From JAGLTA01 sp034660735 (GTDB lineage Bacteria > Patescibacteriota > Patescibacteriia > JAACEG01): a stretch of DNA of 17,349 bases. Below, one piece after another: positions 1 through 6,546 of this stretch. The stretch's first letter is position 1, and every line of letters begins with the position of its first letter. The stretch spans positions 1 to 17,349 of the forward strand of contig JAYEJQ010000027.1 of assembly GCA_034660735.1 (NCBI GenBank), read 5' to 3'. Both the position numbers and the translations under genes were made by a program. The notes under the pieces were generated by a model. The model made no database searches. It saw only the letters and a program-made list of their open reading frames with translations, and was not told where the DNA came from.

Positions 1-368
1 GCGTTTACTTCTAAAACATAATTAATTTTTTTATCTGAGTTGTAGGTTGGAATATTTTTTCCTTTTGGTAGTTTCGCGTTTTTAATTATTTGAACTATTT
101 TATCATCATTTATCCAAATTATATCAATCGAAAATTTCATATCTTTCATCCAAAAGGAGCGAAAATCTTTTTTGTCAAAAACAAATAGCATTCCGCAATT
201 ATCGCAAAGATTGTTTTTTCCTGATAATCCATACTTTCTTTTTTGCTCGTTGTCCGCCAATTCAATTTTAATATTCTGCCCTTTAATTTTTAAATAATGA
301 TTTTGCTCTTTTTTAGTGCATCCCGCAAGCAGAATAATTATTAAAAATAAAAAAAATATTTTTTTCAT
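1..368 (-). CDS. DUF192 family lipoprotein, 3' end beyond window
   Basis: The minus strand opens with ATG at 368-366 and stays open to the left edge for 122 codons, so the C-terminus is missing. Residues 1-17 form a lipoprotein signal: two Lys, a hydrophobic core, then the lipobox LLAGC with Cys17 as the lipidated residue. The body matches DUF192 (COG1430): a GLSG segment, GMLFVFD, then FWMKDMKFSIDIIWIN, the family's signature 'GMLFVF...FWMKN...LDIIFI' pattern. The function of the family is unknown; this copy should be anchored outside the membrane. A CxxC (LCDNCG) sits just before GMLF. The ATG overlaps the TGA of the upstream transferase gene as ATGA, so translation is probably coupled. Family call is firm, biochemical role unknown. 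Confidence 0.85.
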   Translation of the reverse strand, partial: MKKIFFLFLIIILLAGCTKKEQNHYLKIKGQNIKIELADNEQKRKYGLSGKNNLCDNCGMLFVFDKKDFRSFWMKDMKFSIDIIWINDDKIVQIIKNAKLPKGKNIPTYNSDKKINYVLEVN

Positions 369-1417
369 AAATCATTCTTTTGTTTTTTCAAAAAATAGAT
401 ATAAAATAAGGATAAAATAATCGCTCCTGCTAATAGCGCTGATAAAACTAAAAATCGCCCCATACTCTTGAAAAACAGCCCGAGCGCGGCTAAAGACATA
501 GTTAAAATATACAAAAAAATAACTGCTTGCCGATGGCTCAGTCCGAAATCTAATAATTGAAAGTGCAGATGCTTTTTATCAGAATGCGAAAAAGGCGATT
601 CTTTTTTAACAATCCTTTTAATAATAACAAGGAGCAGATCCATTATTGGAATTCCCATAACCAAAAGCGTAATGGCTATTTTGCCGTCGGTAATAATAGC
701 CAGCAGCCCCAGCATAAATCCGCAATAAATGCTTCCGCCCTCGCCTAAAAAAATTGATGCGGGACACCAATTAAATAATAAAAACCCTAAAACTGCCCCG
801 ACAAAAATGATTGATAGAATTCCAACTTCTGGCAAAATCGCGGGACCGATAAACATACTCGCGATAAATATCGTAATTGCTCCTATTAGAGTTATACCAG
901 AAACCAAGCCGTCTAAGCCGTCTAAAATTTTAGTCGTGTAGCTCATCCCGAGCATCCAAAAAAATGATAAAATTATCGCGGTTAACGAAAACTGACTTAA
1001 ATCAATAATTCCGCCGAAAGGGTCTGTAATGTAATTGATTTTAATTCCTGCTAAAATTGCTATAATTATCGCGGCAATTGGCCAGACTAACTGCTTAAAA
1101 GGAGAAAGCGATTTTTTGTCGTCTAAAAATCCGCCAATCATAATAATCGCGCCGCCAAGCCATATTCCGAATATCGCGCGGACGTTTATATATTTTCCTA
1201 TGACAAGATCGCTGAAAAAAACATAGTAAGCGGAAACAGCTAAAAAACTGAGAAAAATCGCGAATCCGCCTAAAAGCGGAATCGGTTTTTTATGTATTTT
1301 GCGAACAAGACATGGATAGTCAACTATATTTTTTTTTAGCGCCCATCGCCTGATAATCAAGGTAAAAAGTATTGACAATACCAAAGCGCCAAAAAATGCT
1401 ATAATATATTGCGTCAT
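365..1417 (-). CDS. Polyprenyl-phosphate sugar-1-phosphate transferase (WecA/MraY superfamily)
   Basis: A 350-residue polytopic membrane protein with about ten hydrophobic segments. Family landmarks in order: the aspartate pair in GGFLDDKKSLSP (D99, D100), KILDGLDGLVSG (D166, D169), IFLGEGGS (223-229) and HLHFQLLDFGLSHRQAV (His283, His285). The HxH loop and the LSHRQAV tail point to the WecA/TagO group, which transfers HexNAc-1-phosphate from a UDP-sugar to undecaprenyl phosphate, rather than to true MraY. That would start a cell-surface polysaccharide or wall glycopolymer at the inner face of the membrane. The usual FLGDxGS is FLGEGGS here. It lies 6 bp after the AlkD-like gene and overlaps the DUF192 gene by 4 bp, so the three look like one operon. 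Exact sugar donor cannot be told. Confidence 0.88.
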   Translation of the reverse strand: MTQYIIAFFGALVLSILFTLIIRRWALKKNIVDYPCLVRKIHKKPIPLLGGFAIFLSFLAVSAYYVFFSDLVIGKYINVRAIFGIWLGGAIIMIGGFLDDKKSLSPFKQLVWPIAAIIIAILAGIKINYITDPFGGIIDLSQFSLTAIILSFFWMLGMSYTTKILDGLDGLVSGITLIGAITIFIASMFIGPAILPEVGILSIIFVGAVLGFLLFNWCPASIFLGEGGSIYCGFMLGLLAIITDGKIAITLLVMGIPIMDLLLVIIKRIVKKESPFSHSDKKHLHFQLLDFGLSHRQAVIFLYILTMSLAALGLFFKSMGRFLVLSALLAGAIILSLFYIYFLKKQKNDL

Positions 1418-1423
1418 AAAAAA

Positions 1424-2131
1424 TTATTTAGGATTATTCAAATAAAATTTTCGTTTGTCTTTGCTGAATTTTTCAATAGCGTATCTTAAAGAAACTCGCG
1501 GCATCTTATGGCAATATTTTCGCAAAAATTTTTCTTCGGATGATAAGTCACTTTTTCCAACTTCCCGAAGCATCCATCCTGTTGCTTTGTGAATTAAGTC
1601 ATGACTGTCATTTAATAATATTTTAGCGATTTTTAAAGTGTCTGTAAAATCGTTATTTCTGATAAAAGCGAATGTTGAGACTATCGCAATTCTTTTTTCC
1701 CATAAATTTTTAGACTTTGCCAATTCATACAAAATATTTCTTGGCTTATCTATCAAAAAATTTCCGACAATATGCGGAGCTGAAGTATCAACTAAATCCC
1801 AACTATTAATATGTCTTGTTGATTTCAAATATAAATCAAAAATCTCATTTCTTTTTCTCTCGCCGCCTTTTTTAAATTGCGATGTTAAAATTAAAAGCGC
1901 TGCTGAACGAAAATCGTGGATTTTATCGCCGAGCAATTTTCGCAAATCGTCCAAAAGCATATCTTGATAATTTCTAATTATTTTTCTCTGAATTGGCGTT
2001 TTGATGCCAAAAAAAATATCGCCTTCGCCATATTCTCCTTTGGCAGTTTTAAAAAATTTTTGTAAAATTTTTGCGTATTCAGGATTAGCCGATTTTTTCA
2101 ATTCTTTTTTTAAATCAATAATATTTGGCAT
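1424..2131 (-). CDS. AlkD-like DNA alkylation repair protein (HEAT-repeat glycosylase)
   Basis: A 235-residue soluble helical protein of the DNA alkylation repair family (COG4912/AlkD). Recognisable blocks: GIKTPIQRKI (42-51), HDFRSAALLIL (72-82), INSWDLVDTSAPHIVG (108-123), LWEKRIAIVSTFAFIR (143-158) and HKATGWMLREVGK (181-193), ending in MPRVSLRYAIEKF. Trp111, Asp115, Arg147 and Trp186 line up, by my recollection, with the catalytic and DNA-contacting residues W109, D113, R148 and W187 of Bacillus cereus AlkD, so it is probably active. AlkD excises positively charged N3- and N7-alkylpurines without base flipping. Length is normal for the family. It is the first gene of the leftward operon; pairing with envelope genes is probably fortuitous. 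The start has no clear Shine-Dalgarno sequence. Confidence 0.9.
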   Translation of the reverse strand: MPNIIDLKKELKKSANPEYAKILQKFFKTAKGEYGEGDIFFGIKTPIQRKIIRNYQDMLLDDLRKLLGDKIHDFRSAALLILTSQFKKGGERKRNEIFDLYLKSTRHINSWDLVDTSAPHIVGNFLIDKPRNILYELAKSKNLWEKRIAIVSTFAFIRNNDFTDTLKIAKILLNDSHDLIHKATGWMLREVGKSDLSSEEKFLRKYCHKMPRVSLRYAIEKFSKDKRKFYLNNPK

Positions 2132-2288
2132 AATTTTTGCGCATTTATTTGACTAAATACAAACCTATTTTGAGCTAAATTGACTAATTGCAACGCGAAA
2201 CGCGACAAAACCAAAAAGTTTACACGTCGCCTAAAACCATATCTGTTAATAATAATTTAACAAATATTTATTACTATTGCAATTTTTT

Positions 2289-2317
2289 TTGACATTTATT
2301 AATTATTATGATACGAT
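2289..2317 (+). promoter_or_regulatory. Sigma-70 type promoter for the tetR operon
   Basis: A perfect -35 hexamer TTGACA (2289-2294) is followed after exactly 17 bp by TACGAT (2312-2317, four of six matches to TATAAT). The predicted transcription start near 2324 falls inside the palindrome at 2323-2342, leaving a leader of about 45 nt before the ATG at 2368. This is the best-formed promoter I can see in the window. Confidence 0.65.
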
Positions 2318-2322
2318 AAATT

Positions 2323-2342
2323 TACTTACCGAGTGGTAAGTA
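2323..2342. promoter_or_regulatory. Probable TetR operator (20-bp inverted repeat)
   Basis: Perfect 8-bp arms TACTTACC and GGTAAGTA flank a 4-bp centre GAGT. Size and symmetry suit a TetR-family dimer. It begins 5 bp after the -10 hexamer and covers the predicted start site, so binding would block transcription. The tetR gene begins 25 bp later, which makes autorepression the simplest reading. No second copy was noticed elsewhere in the window. Confidence 0.65.
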
Positions 2343-2367
2343 GATTCAATAAAATTAATTAAAAAAT

Positions 2368-2955
2368 ATGGGAATAACCACAAAACAGCCTGAATATATT
2401 ATTCAAGACACTAAAAAACATATTATTGAAATTGCTCGCAAGCTTTTTTCAGAATACAGTTATTTGGGAGTTTCAATGAATGATATTGCTAAAAAACTCA
2501 ATATTACTAAAGCCGCCCTTTATTACCATTTTGCCGGCAAGGCGGAAATTTACGAGGATGTGCTTAATAAGGTTTTTTATAACTTAAATTTGTCTATTGC
2601 TGGCGCGTTTAATGAAAAGACAGCTGACAAAAAATTATACATACTTATAAAAAATTATTTGGATTTTGGCTTTAAGGAAAAAAATCTTATCAAATCCTTA
2701 ATGTTGAAAATGTCGCCAACTGATACGCAGATAAAAAAACATATTATTCAATTAAGAGAACAAACTGTTGATTTAATCCAACCAGTTATTACAGAAATGA
2801 TTGCAAAGAAAAAATTAGCGCGAAAAGTTGATAGCAGACTGTTAACTTCTTTACTTACTGGAATGATGGATGGATTGCTTTTAGAATATTCATTTTTGAA
2901 TAAAAAAATTAATTCAAAAAAAGTATCTAATCAAATTATTACAATTTTATTTTAA
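2368..2955 (+). CDS. TetR/AcrR family transcriptional regulator
   Basis: A 195-residue protein with a canonical TetR_N domain: helices 1-2 at about 15-34 (KKHIIEIARKLFSEYSYLGV) and the helix-turn-helix at 36-55, ending in the diagnostic KAALYYHFAGKAEIYEDVL. The remaining 130 residues are helical and variable, as expected of the ligand-binding and dimerisation domain; the ligand cannot be predicted. It lies directly behind a strong promoter with an operator-like palindrome and is probably autoregulated. The next gene starts 4 bp after its stop. TetR proteins often control efflux genes, and an RND pump lies 4.4 kb downstream in the same orientation, but two hairpins intervene, so control of the pump is a hypothesis. 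The ATG has no Shine-Dalgarno sequence. Confidence 0.92.
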   Translation: MGITTKQPEYIIQDTKKHIIEIARKLFSEYSYLGVSMNDIAKKLNITKAALYYHFAGKAEIYEDVLNKVFYNLNLSIAGAFNEKTADKKLYILIKNYLDFGFKEKNLIKSLMLKMSPTDTQIKKHIIQLREQTVDLIQPVITEMIAKKKLARKVDSRLLTSLLTGMMDGLLLEYSFLNKKINSKKVSNQIITILF

Positions 2956-2959
2956 AAAT

Positions 2960-3532
2960 ATGACTTTAGAACAACTTGTTAAAAAAACAGATTTAAACCA
3001 TTTTCATCCTCACTCTAATGATGAGAAAAAAAATAAAAAAATAATGCTTGAATTGTCTGATATAGAAAAAAAGATACAAGGAATTATTTTAGGATTGTTC
3101 GGTTCTATTATGGCGAGTTTTGGCATAGCTTTGGGAATTTCAATGCTTACTTCAAATCATTGGACAATTTTATCATCAGGTCTGATAGTCGGATTAGCAA
3201 GCAGTTTCGCAAATTCGTTCGGTCCTTTAGTTGTTAAATCTAAAACGAAAACTTATTCTCAAGATGATCTTTTTGAAAGCACTGGATCTTTTATATTTAC
3301 TTTTATAATTATTGTTTTACCGCTTGTTTCGTATTTATTTATGAATGATTTAAATATTGCCAGAATAATTTCTATTATGACAGGAATAGTTTTACTGTTT
3401 ATTTTTGGAATTCATCGCGCTCTGCTGGAAGGTAAAACTTACTCTCCGTTATTTTACGCGTCTATAGTGGCTTTAATTGGAGCGTTTTTTGCTATAATGT
3501 GTTACGCTAGCGCCATTTATTTTATAAAATAA
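2960..3532 (+). CDS. VIT/CCC1-like five-helix integral membrane protein
   Basis: A 190-residue protein with a charged N-terminus holding a short His-rich patch (HFHPHS, 14-19) and about five membrane helices: 40-62, 69-92, 108-127, 133-151 and 163-188. The stretch GIILGLFGSIMASFGIALG followed by GLIVGLASSFANSFGPLVV resembles helices 1 and 2 of the VIT1/CCC1 family, whose characterised members move Fe2+ or Mn2+ into vacuoles or out of the cytosol. Acidic metal-relay residues typical of the family are sparse here (SQDDLFES after helix 2 is the best candidate), so metal transport is unproven. It follows tetR by 4 bp and is surely co-transcribed with it, making it the most likely direct target of the regulator. 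Confidence 0.55.
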   Translation: MTLEQLVKKTDLNHFHPHSNDEKKNKKIMLELSDIEKKIQGIILGLFGSIMASFGIALGISMLTSNHWTILSSGLIVGLASSFANSFGPLVVKSKTKTYSQDDLFESTGSFIFTFIIIVLPLVSYLFMNDLNIARIISIMTGIVLLFIFGIHRALLEGKTYSPLFYASIVALIGAFFAIMCYASAIYFIK

Positions 3533-3544
3533 ATTTTTAAGAAG

Positions 3545-3552
3545 GGAGGTGA
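3545..3552 (+). promoter_or_regulatory. Perfect Shine-Dalgarno sequence for the small ORF
   Basis: GGAGGTGA is complementary to the full anti-Shine-Dalgarno tail of 16S rRNA and its GGAGG core ends 7 nt before the ATG at 3557. It fixes that start and stands out because neighbouring genes show AT-rich leaders without such a site. Confidence 0.85.
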
Positions 3553-3556
3553 AAAT

Positions 3557-3691
3557 ATGCCAAATTTTTTAACAACAATCAGTTGATCAAGTCCCGCTAC
3601 TATTGGTATCACTATTGGCGTTGTAACTCTTGTAGCTGCTGCAGGCTATCTTTATTGGGCTTGGTCAAACAAAAGTTGGCCGTTTCAATAA
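3557..3691 (+). CDS. Small single-pass membrane ORF interrupted by an in-frame TGA
   Basis: From ATG 3557 the frame encodes 9 residues (MPNFLTTIS), a TGA at 3584-3586, then 34 more residues to TAA at 3689. The part after TGA looks like real protein: a Gly/Ala/Val-rich membrane helix (about 15-36) ending in YLYWAW and a short SNKSWPFQ tail. A perfect Shine-Dalgarno GGAGGTGA (3545-3552) precedes the ATG, unlike almost every other gene here, so ribosomes clearly load. There is no in-frame ATG, GTG or TTG after the TGA. Options: a nonsense mutation (TGG to TGA would do), readthrough, selenocysteine (no obvious SECIS hairpin seen), a 9-residue leader peptide, or a sequence error. The whole genome is not recoded, since the other genes lack internal TGA and use TGG for Trp. 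Confidence 0.55.
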
Positions 3692-3696
3692 ATACG

Positions 3697-3755
3697 ACAT
3701 TGAGGGCGCTCAATTAATAACTTTGTAATTACAAAGTTGAGCGCCCTCGCAATGT
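3697..3755 (+). terminator. Long imperfect hairpin with nested palindrome (terminator or attenuator)
   Basis: Outer arms ACATT (3697-3701) and AATGT (3751-3755) and inner arms GAGGGCGCTCAA (3702-3713) and TTGAGCGCCCTC (3737-3748) pair into a 17-bp stem with a 2-nt bulge (GC, 3749-3750). The loop itself lies in a perfect 20-bp palindrome, 3719-3738. It starts 6 bp after the small ORF. The following T-tract is weak (TTTATT), so it may act as a terminator, an mRNA-stabilising 3' structure, or a cruciform-forming site. Confidence 0.6.
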
Positions 3756-3802
3756 TTATTCAACAAAGATCTATTATAAATAAAAAATTAATTTAAAAAA
3801 TT

Positions 3803-4096
3803 ATGTCAAATTTAATTAAACAAACAATTTTAGCAGGCTTAGGTGTTTTTTCGCTTAGCCGTGAAAAAGCCGAGGAAATAACTAAAGACCTGATTAAGCA
3901 AGGTGAATTAGCAAAAACAGAAGAAGCAAAATTTGTAAAAAATTTAATGGAGCGAGTAGAAAAAAGTAAAGGCGAAATGGAAAAGAAAACAGAAAAAATG
4001 GTAAAAAAGACTTTGGCAAAGCTGAATCTCCCTACACGCAAAGAGTTAGACGAATTAAAAGCAAAGGTTGGTAGACTAACTAAAAAATCACGATAA
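3803..4096 (+). CDS. Phasin-like coiled-coil protein (COG3937 type)
   Basis: A 97-residue, highly charged, all-helical protein. The N-terminus (about 1-20, SNLIKQTILAGLGVFSLSREKAEE) is the amphipathic LAGLG segment typical of PHA-regulator-type phasins; residues 21-75 are a Lys/Glu-rich helix, and 76-97 hold a leucine-spaced coiled coil beginning LPTRKELDELKAKVGRL. Phasins coat storage granules or membranes through amphipathic helices. No PHA synthase is visible here, so membrane or lipid association is the more likely role. It precedes the UbiB kinase gene by 77 bp with a hairpin between; I recall this phasin-UbiB pairing from other bacteria. Start chosen at the only ATG; no Shine-Dalgarno sequence. 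Confidence 0.7.
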   Translation: MSNLIKQTILAGLGVFSLSREKAEEITKDLIKQGELAKTEEAKFVKNLMERVEKSKGEMEKKTEKMVKKTLAKLNLPTRKELDELKAKVGRLTKKSR

Positions 4097-4099
4097 AAT

Positions 4100-4148
4100 A
4101 AAACTAGCCCATTAAGAACTATTCCTCAGTTTATTGGGGGTTAGTTTT
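4100..4148 (+). terminator. Hairpin between phasin-like and UbiB genes
   Basis: Arms AAAACTAGCCC (4100-4110) and GGGTTAGTTTT (4138-4148) form an 11-bp stem with one G-U pair. The 27-nt loop contains a smaller AACT/AGTT stem. The right arm ends in TTTT, so it could terminate the phasin transcript fully or partially; the UbiB start lies 25 bp beyond. Confidence 0.5.
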
Positions 4149-4173
4149 GTAATGTCAAAATTAAAAAAACAGT

Positions 4174-5841
4174 ATGTTTAGTAGGTTTGAAAATTTACGC
4201 AAATTTAAACGAAGCAGGCAAATTATGGTTGTCTTGGTTAAGTATGGATTAGATTATTTTATTGACCGATCAAAGATAAATCTATTGACAAAAATAAAGA
4301 AAAATCCAAAAAATTATCAGGCGCTTACTTTGCCAGAACGATTACGTTTGGCCTTAGAAGAATTAGGGCCAACTTTTATAAAATTCGGGCAAATTTTAAG
4401 CACCAGGCCTGATTTTCTGCCCCCAACTTTTATAAAAGAATTGGCAAAACTTCAAGATCAGGTTCCGCCGTTTGACAGTTCTGAAATGCAAAAAGTTATA
4501 AAACAGGAATTTAATAAATCTATTGACGAACTGTTTAAAAAATTTGAGAAAAAACCAGTTGCCGCCGCTTCCTTGAGTCAAGTTTATAAAGCAGTAACAG
4601 TTAATGGCGAAATTGTGGCAGTAAAAATTCAAAGACCAAATATTAAAGAAATAGTAAAATTGGATTTGGAGATTTTAGAAGATTTGGCAGGAATTTTGGA
4701 AAACCGTCTTCATAATGGCTGGGTTTATCATCCTAAACTAATGATAAGGGAGTTTAAAAATGCAATTAGAAAAGAACTTGATTTTACGAATGAGGCTCAT
4801 AATTTTGAAAAGTTTAGAATAAACTTCAAAGAGATTGATTATGTTCGCGTTCCAAAAATTTATTGGGACATTACCACAACAAAAGTTCTAACAATGGAAT
4901 TTATCAATGGGATAAAGATTAATGAAACTACACAAGAAGAATACAAGAACATTTTTAGACCAAAACAAGTAGCAGAAAGAGGAGCTGAAGTAATTCTTAA
5001 GCAAATTTTAGAGGACGGCTTCTTCCATGCCGACCCTCACCCTGCCAATCTTTTCGTTCTGCCTCCGGCCACTATCGTAATGTTAGATGTCGGTATGGTT
5101 GGTTATTTAGATAAAAAAACAATTATTAGCGGGGCAAAATTATTACAAGCGATTATTGATAAAAATTTAGATCAAGCTATGCGCTGTTTTGAGAATCTAG
5201 GCATTGCTGTTAAAGAGTTTGACCGTAATCTACTATGTCAGGATTTAAAGGAATTACTTAATCGCTACTTAGGAGTTTCTTTGAAAAATTTGGAAATCAA
5301 TAAAGTAAGTCAGGATATTTTAGAAGTTATGGCACGGCATAATTTAGTATTACCAGCTAACTTAGTTTTAATGCTTAAAGCTCTCTCAGTAGTGGAAACA
5401 ACAGGTCGGCAACTTTATCCTGATTTTGACATGCTTTCAGCCGCTAAACCGTTTGTCAAAAAACTTTTAAGGAAAAGGTTTGCTCCTCAAGAATTACTAA
5501 AAAAGAGTGGAATTATATTTCAAGAAAGCGTTGAGTTGATTGAACAGCTCCCCCAAGATTTAATTGATATTTTGCGTAAAGTTAAAGAAGGTAAATTAAA
5601 ATTCAATTTTGAACATCGAGGATTAGAAAAATTAATTTTAGAAATAGATCGTGCTAGTAATCGATTATCTTTTAGTATGATTATTGGAGCTTTAATAATC
5701 GGCTCTTCTTTTGTTATTCAAGCTAATATTGGACCTTTTATTTTTAGCTATCCAGCAATCGGAATTATCGGCTATTTGTTTGCCAGTTTTTTAGGATTAT
5801 TTTTAATAATTTCTATTCTACGATCAGGGAGATGGAAATAA
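4174..5841 (+). CDS. UbiB/ABC1/ADCK family atypical kinase
   Basis: A 555-residue protein with the full set of UbiB-family motifs. The N-terminal extension holds KFGQ (70-73, in FIKFGQILSTRPDFLP), the family-specific KxGQ motif; the Ala-rich nucleotide loop is AAASLSQVYKA (130-140); Lys151 is in VAVKIQRP; E201xD203 is in KELDFTNEA; the catalytic loop is HADPHPAN (285-292); and the metal-binding DVG (305-307) replaces DFG. Two C-terminal membrane helices (about 505-552) anchor it. Family members are ATPases or kinases that bind lipids and support isoprenoid-quinone synthesis; no quinone gene is seen here, so a broader role in membrane lipid extraction or handling is likely. It heads a tight run: the glycosyltransferase starts 13 bp later. 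All catalytic residues are present. Confidence 0.93.
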   Translation: MFSRFENLRKFKRSRQIMVVLVKYGLDYFIDRSKINLLTKIKKNPKNYQALTLPERLRLALEELGPTFIKFGQILSTRPDFLPPTFIKELAKLQDQVPPFDSSEMQKVIKQEFNKSIDELFKKFEKKPVAAASLSQVYKAVTVNGEIVAVKIQRPNIKEIVKLDLEILEDLAGILENRLHNGWVYHPKLMIREFKNAIRKELDFTNEAHNFEKFRINFKEIDYVRVPKIYWDITTTKVLTMEFINGIKINETTQEEYKNIFRPKQVAERGAEVILKQILEDGFFHADPHPANLFVLPPATIVMLDVGMVGYLDKKTIISGAKLLQAIIDKNLDQAMRCFENLGIAVKEFDRNLLCQDLKELLNRYLGVSLKNLEINKVSQDILEVMARHNLVLPANLVLMLKALSVVETTGRQLYPDFDMLSAAKPFVKKLLRKRFAPQELLKKSGIIFQESVELIEQLPQDLIDILRKVKEGKLKFNFEHRGLEKLILEIDRASNRLSFSMIIGALIIGSSFVIQANIGPFIFSYPAIGIIGYLFASFLGLFLIISILRSGRWK

Positions 5842-5854
5842 AATTATTGAGATT

Positions 5855-6546
5855 ATGAAAACAACAGCTATATTGCCTATTTTTAACGAGGAAAAAACAG
5901 CCACTGATGTGCTGTCTGTTTTACTTAAAGCTGAACAATTAAATGAAATTGTGGTTGTGGATGATGCGTCTACAGATAATAGTTTAAATATTATAAAAAG
6001 TTTTCAGTCGGATAAATTAAAAGTAATTCATTTAAAAAAGAATTTAGGAAAAAGCAAAGCAGTAAAAATCGCGGTAAAAAATTTAGAAACTGATATTTTA
6101 TTTTTTTGCGACGGTGATTTGCATAATTTTACGAATCAACATATTAATCAACTTTTAGAGCCATTAAAGAATGGCGAATATCTAATGACTGTTGGGATTA
6201 GAGACAGAGGGATAATACATAATACTTTTGTTAAAAAATTCGGACCTTTAATTACAGGAGAAAGAGCTATGCCGTATGAAATTTTAAAAAAAATTCATTA
6301 AATTTAAATTTTATCGGTTCAGTATTTTTAGGCATTGACAATAACATGGAGATAGTCTTTAATAATTATTGTAAAAAATATAATATTCCAATAATTAAAA
6401 TGATATCAAAAGGGGTTAGTCAAACCATGAAGCCTTATAAAAATAAAAACGGTTGGATACTTTTAGTAAAAGAAATTTTTGGATTTATTTCAGTGTTTAT
6501 AAAATTAAAAATATTATGCCCGGACAAAATAAAAAAAGACCGCTAA
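5855..6546 (+). CDS. Family 2 glycosyltransferase, split by a -1 frameshift
   Basis: The first frame (5855-6301, 148 residues) has the GT-A fold landmarks ILPIFNEE (6-13), VVVDDASTDNS (33-43) and the DxD-like CDGD (85-88), as in dolichol-phosphate-mannose synthase-like enzymes that load sugar onto polyprenyl phosphate. It stops early at LKKIH. The missing C-terminus continues in the -1 frame: from 6292 it reads NSLNLNFIGSVFLG, then MEIVFNNYCKKYNIP and a hydrophobic tail, ending at TAA 6544-6546. Joining the frames at the heptamer A AAA AAA (6286-6292, in an A8 run) gives about 230 residues, a normal length. This is a homopolymer indel (mutation or sequencing) or programmed slippage. The tail overlaps the next gene by 31 bp. 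Confidence 0.78.

Larger units (their letters stand above)
2132..2367. other. Divergent intergenic regulatory region
   Basis: This 236-bp gap separates the leftward alkD-like operon from the rightward tetR operon and must hold both promoters. The rightward promoter and its operator are listed separately. Also visible: three related direct repeats, TTGACTAAAT at 2149, TTGAGCTAAAT at 2170 and TTGACTAAT at 2180; a short GCGAC/GTCGC inverted repeat (2202-2206 and 2226-2230); and TGTTAA-N7-TTAACA at 2244-2262. I could not assign a convincing leftward promoter. No ORF of note is present. Confidence 0.6.

Noticed and set aside
3557..3691. Genome-wide UGA reassignment (Gracilibacteria/SR1 glycine code or Mycoplasma tryptophan code)
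   Set aside because: All long genes are free of in-frame TGA, Trp is encoded by TGG throughout, and two genes end in TGA at natural family ends, including an ATGA overlap.
6453..6515. TTG start 21 codons upstream for the first patatin-like gene
   Set aside because: The added residues have no patatin character and lie inside the glycosyltransferase tail; ATG 6516 directly precedes the conserved glycine-rich loop.
6346..6546. Separate 66-codon gene starting at ATG 6346
   Set aside because: The frame is open upstream to the A8 run and continues the glycosyltransferase fold; it is the displaced C-terminus, not an independent gene.
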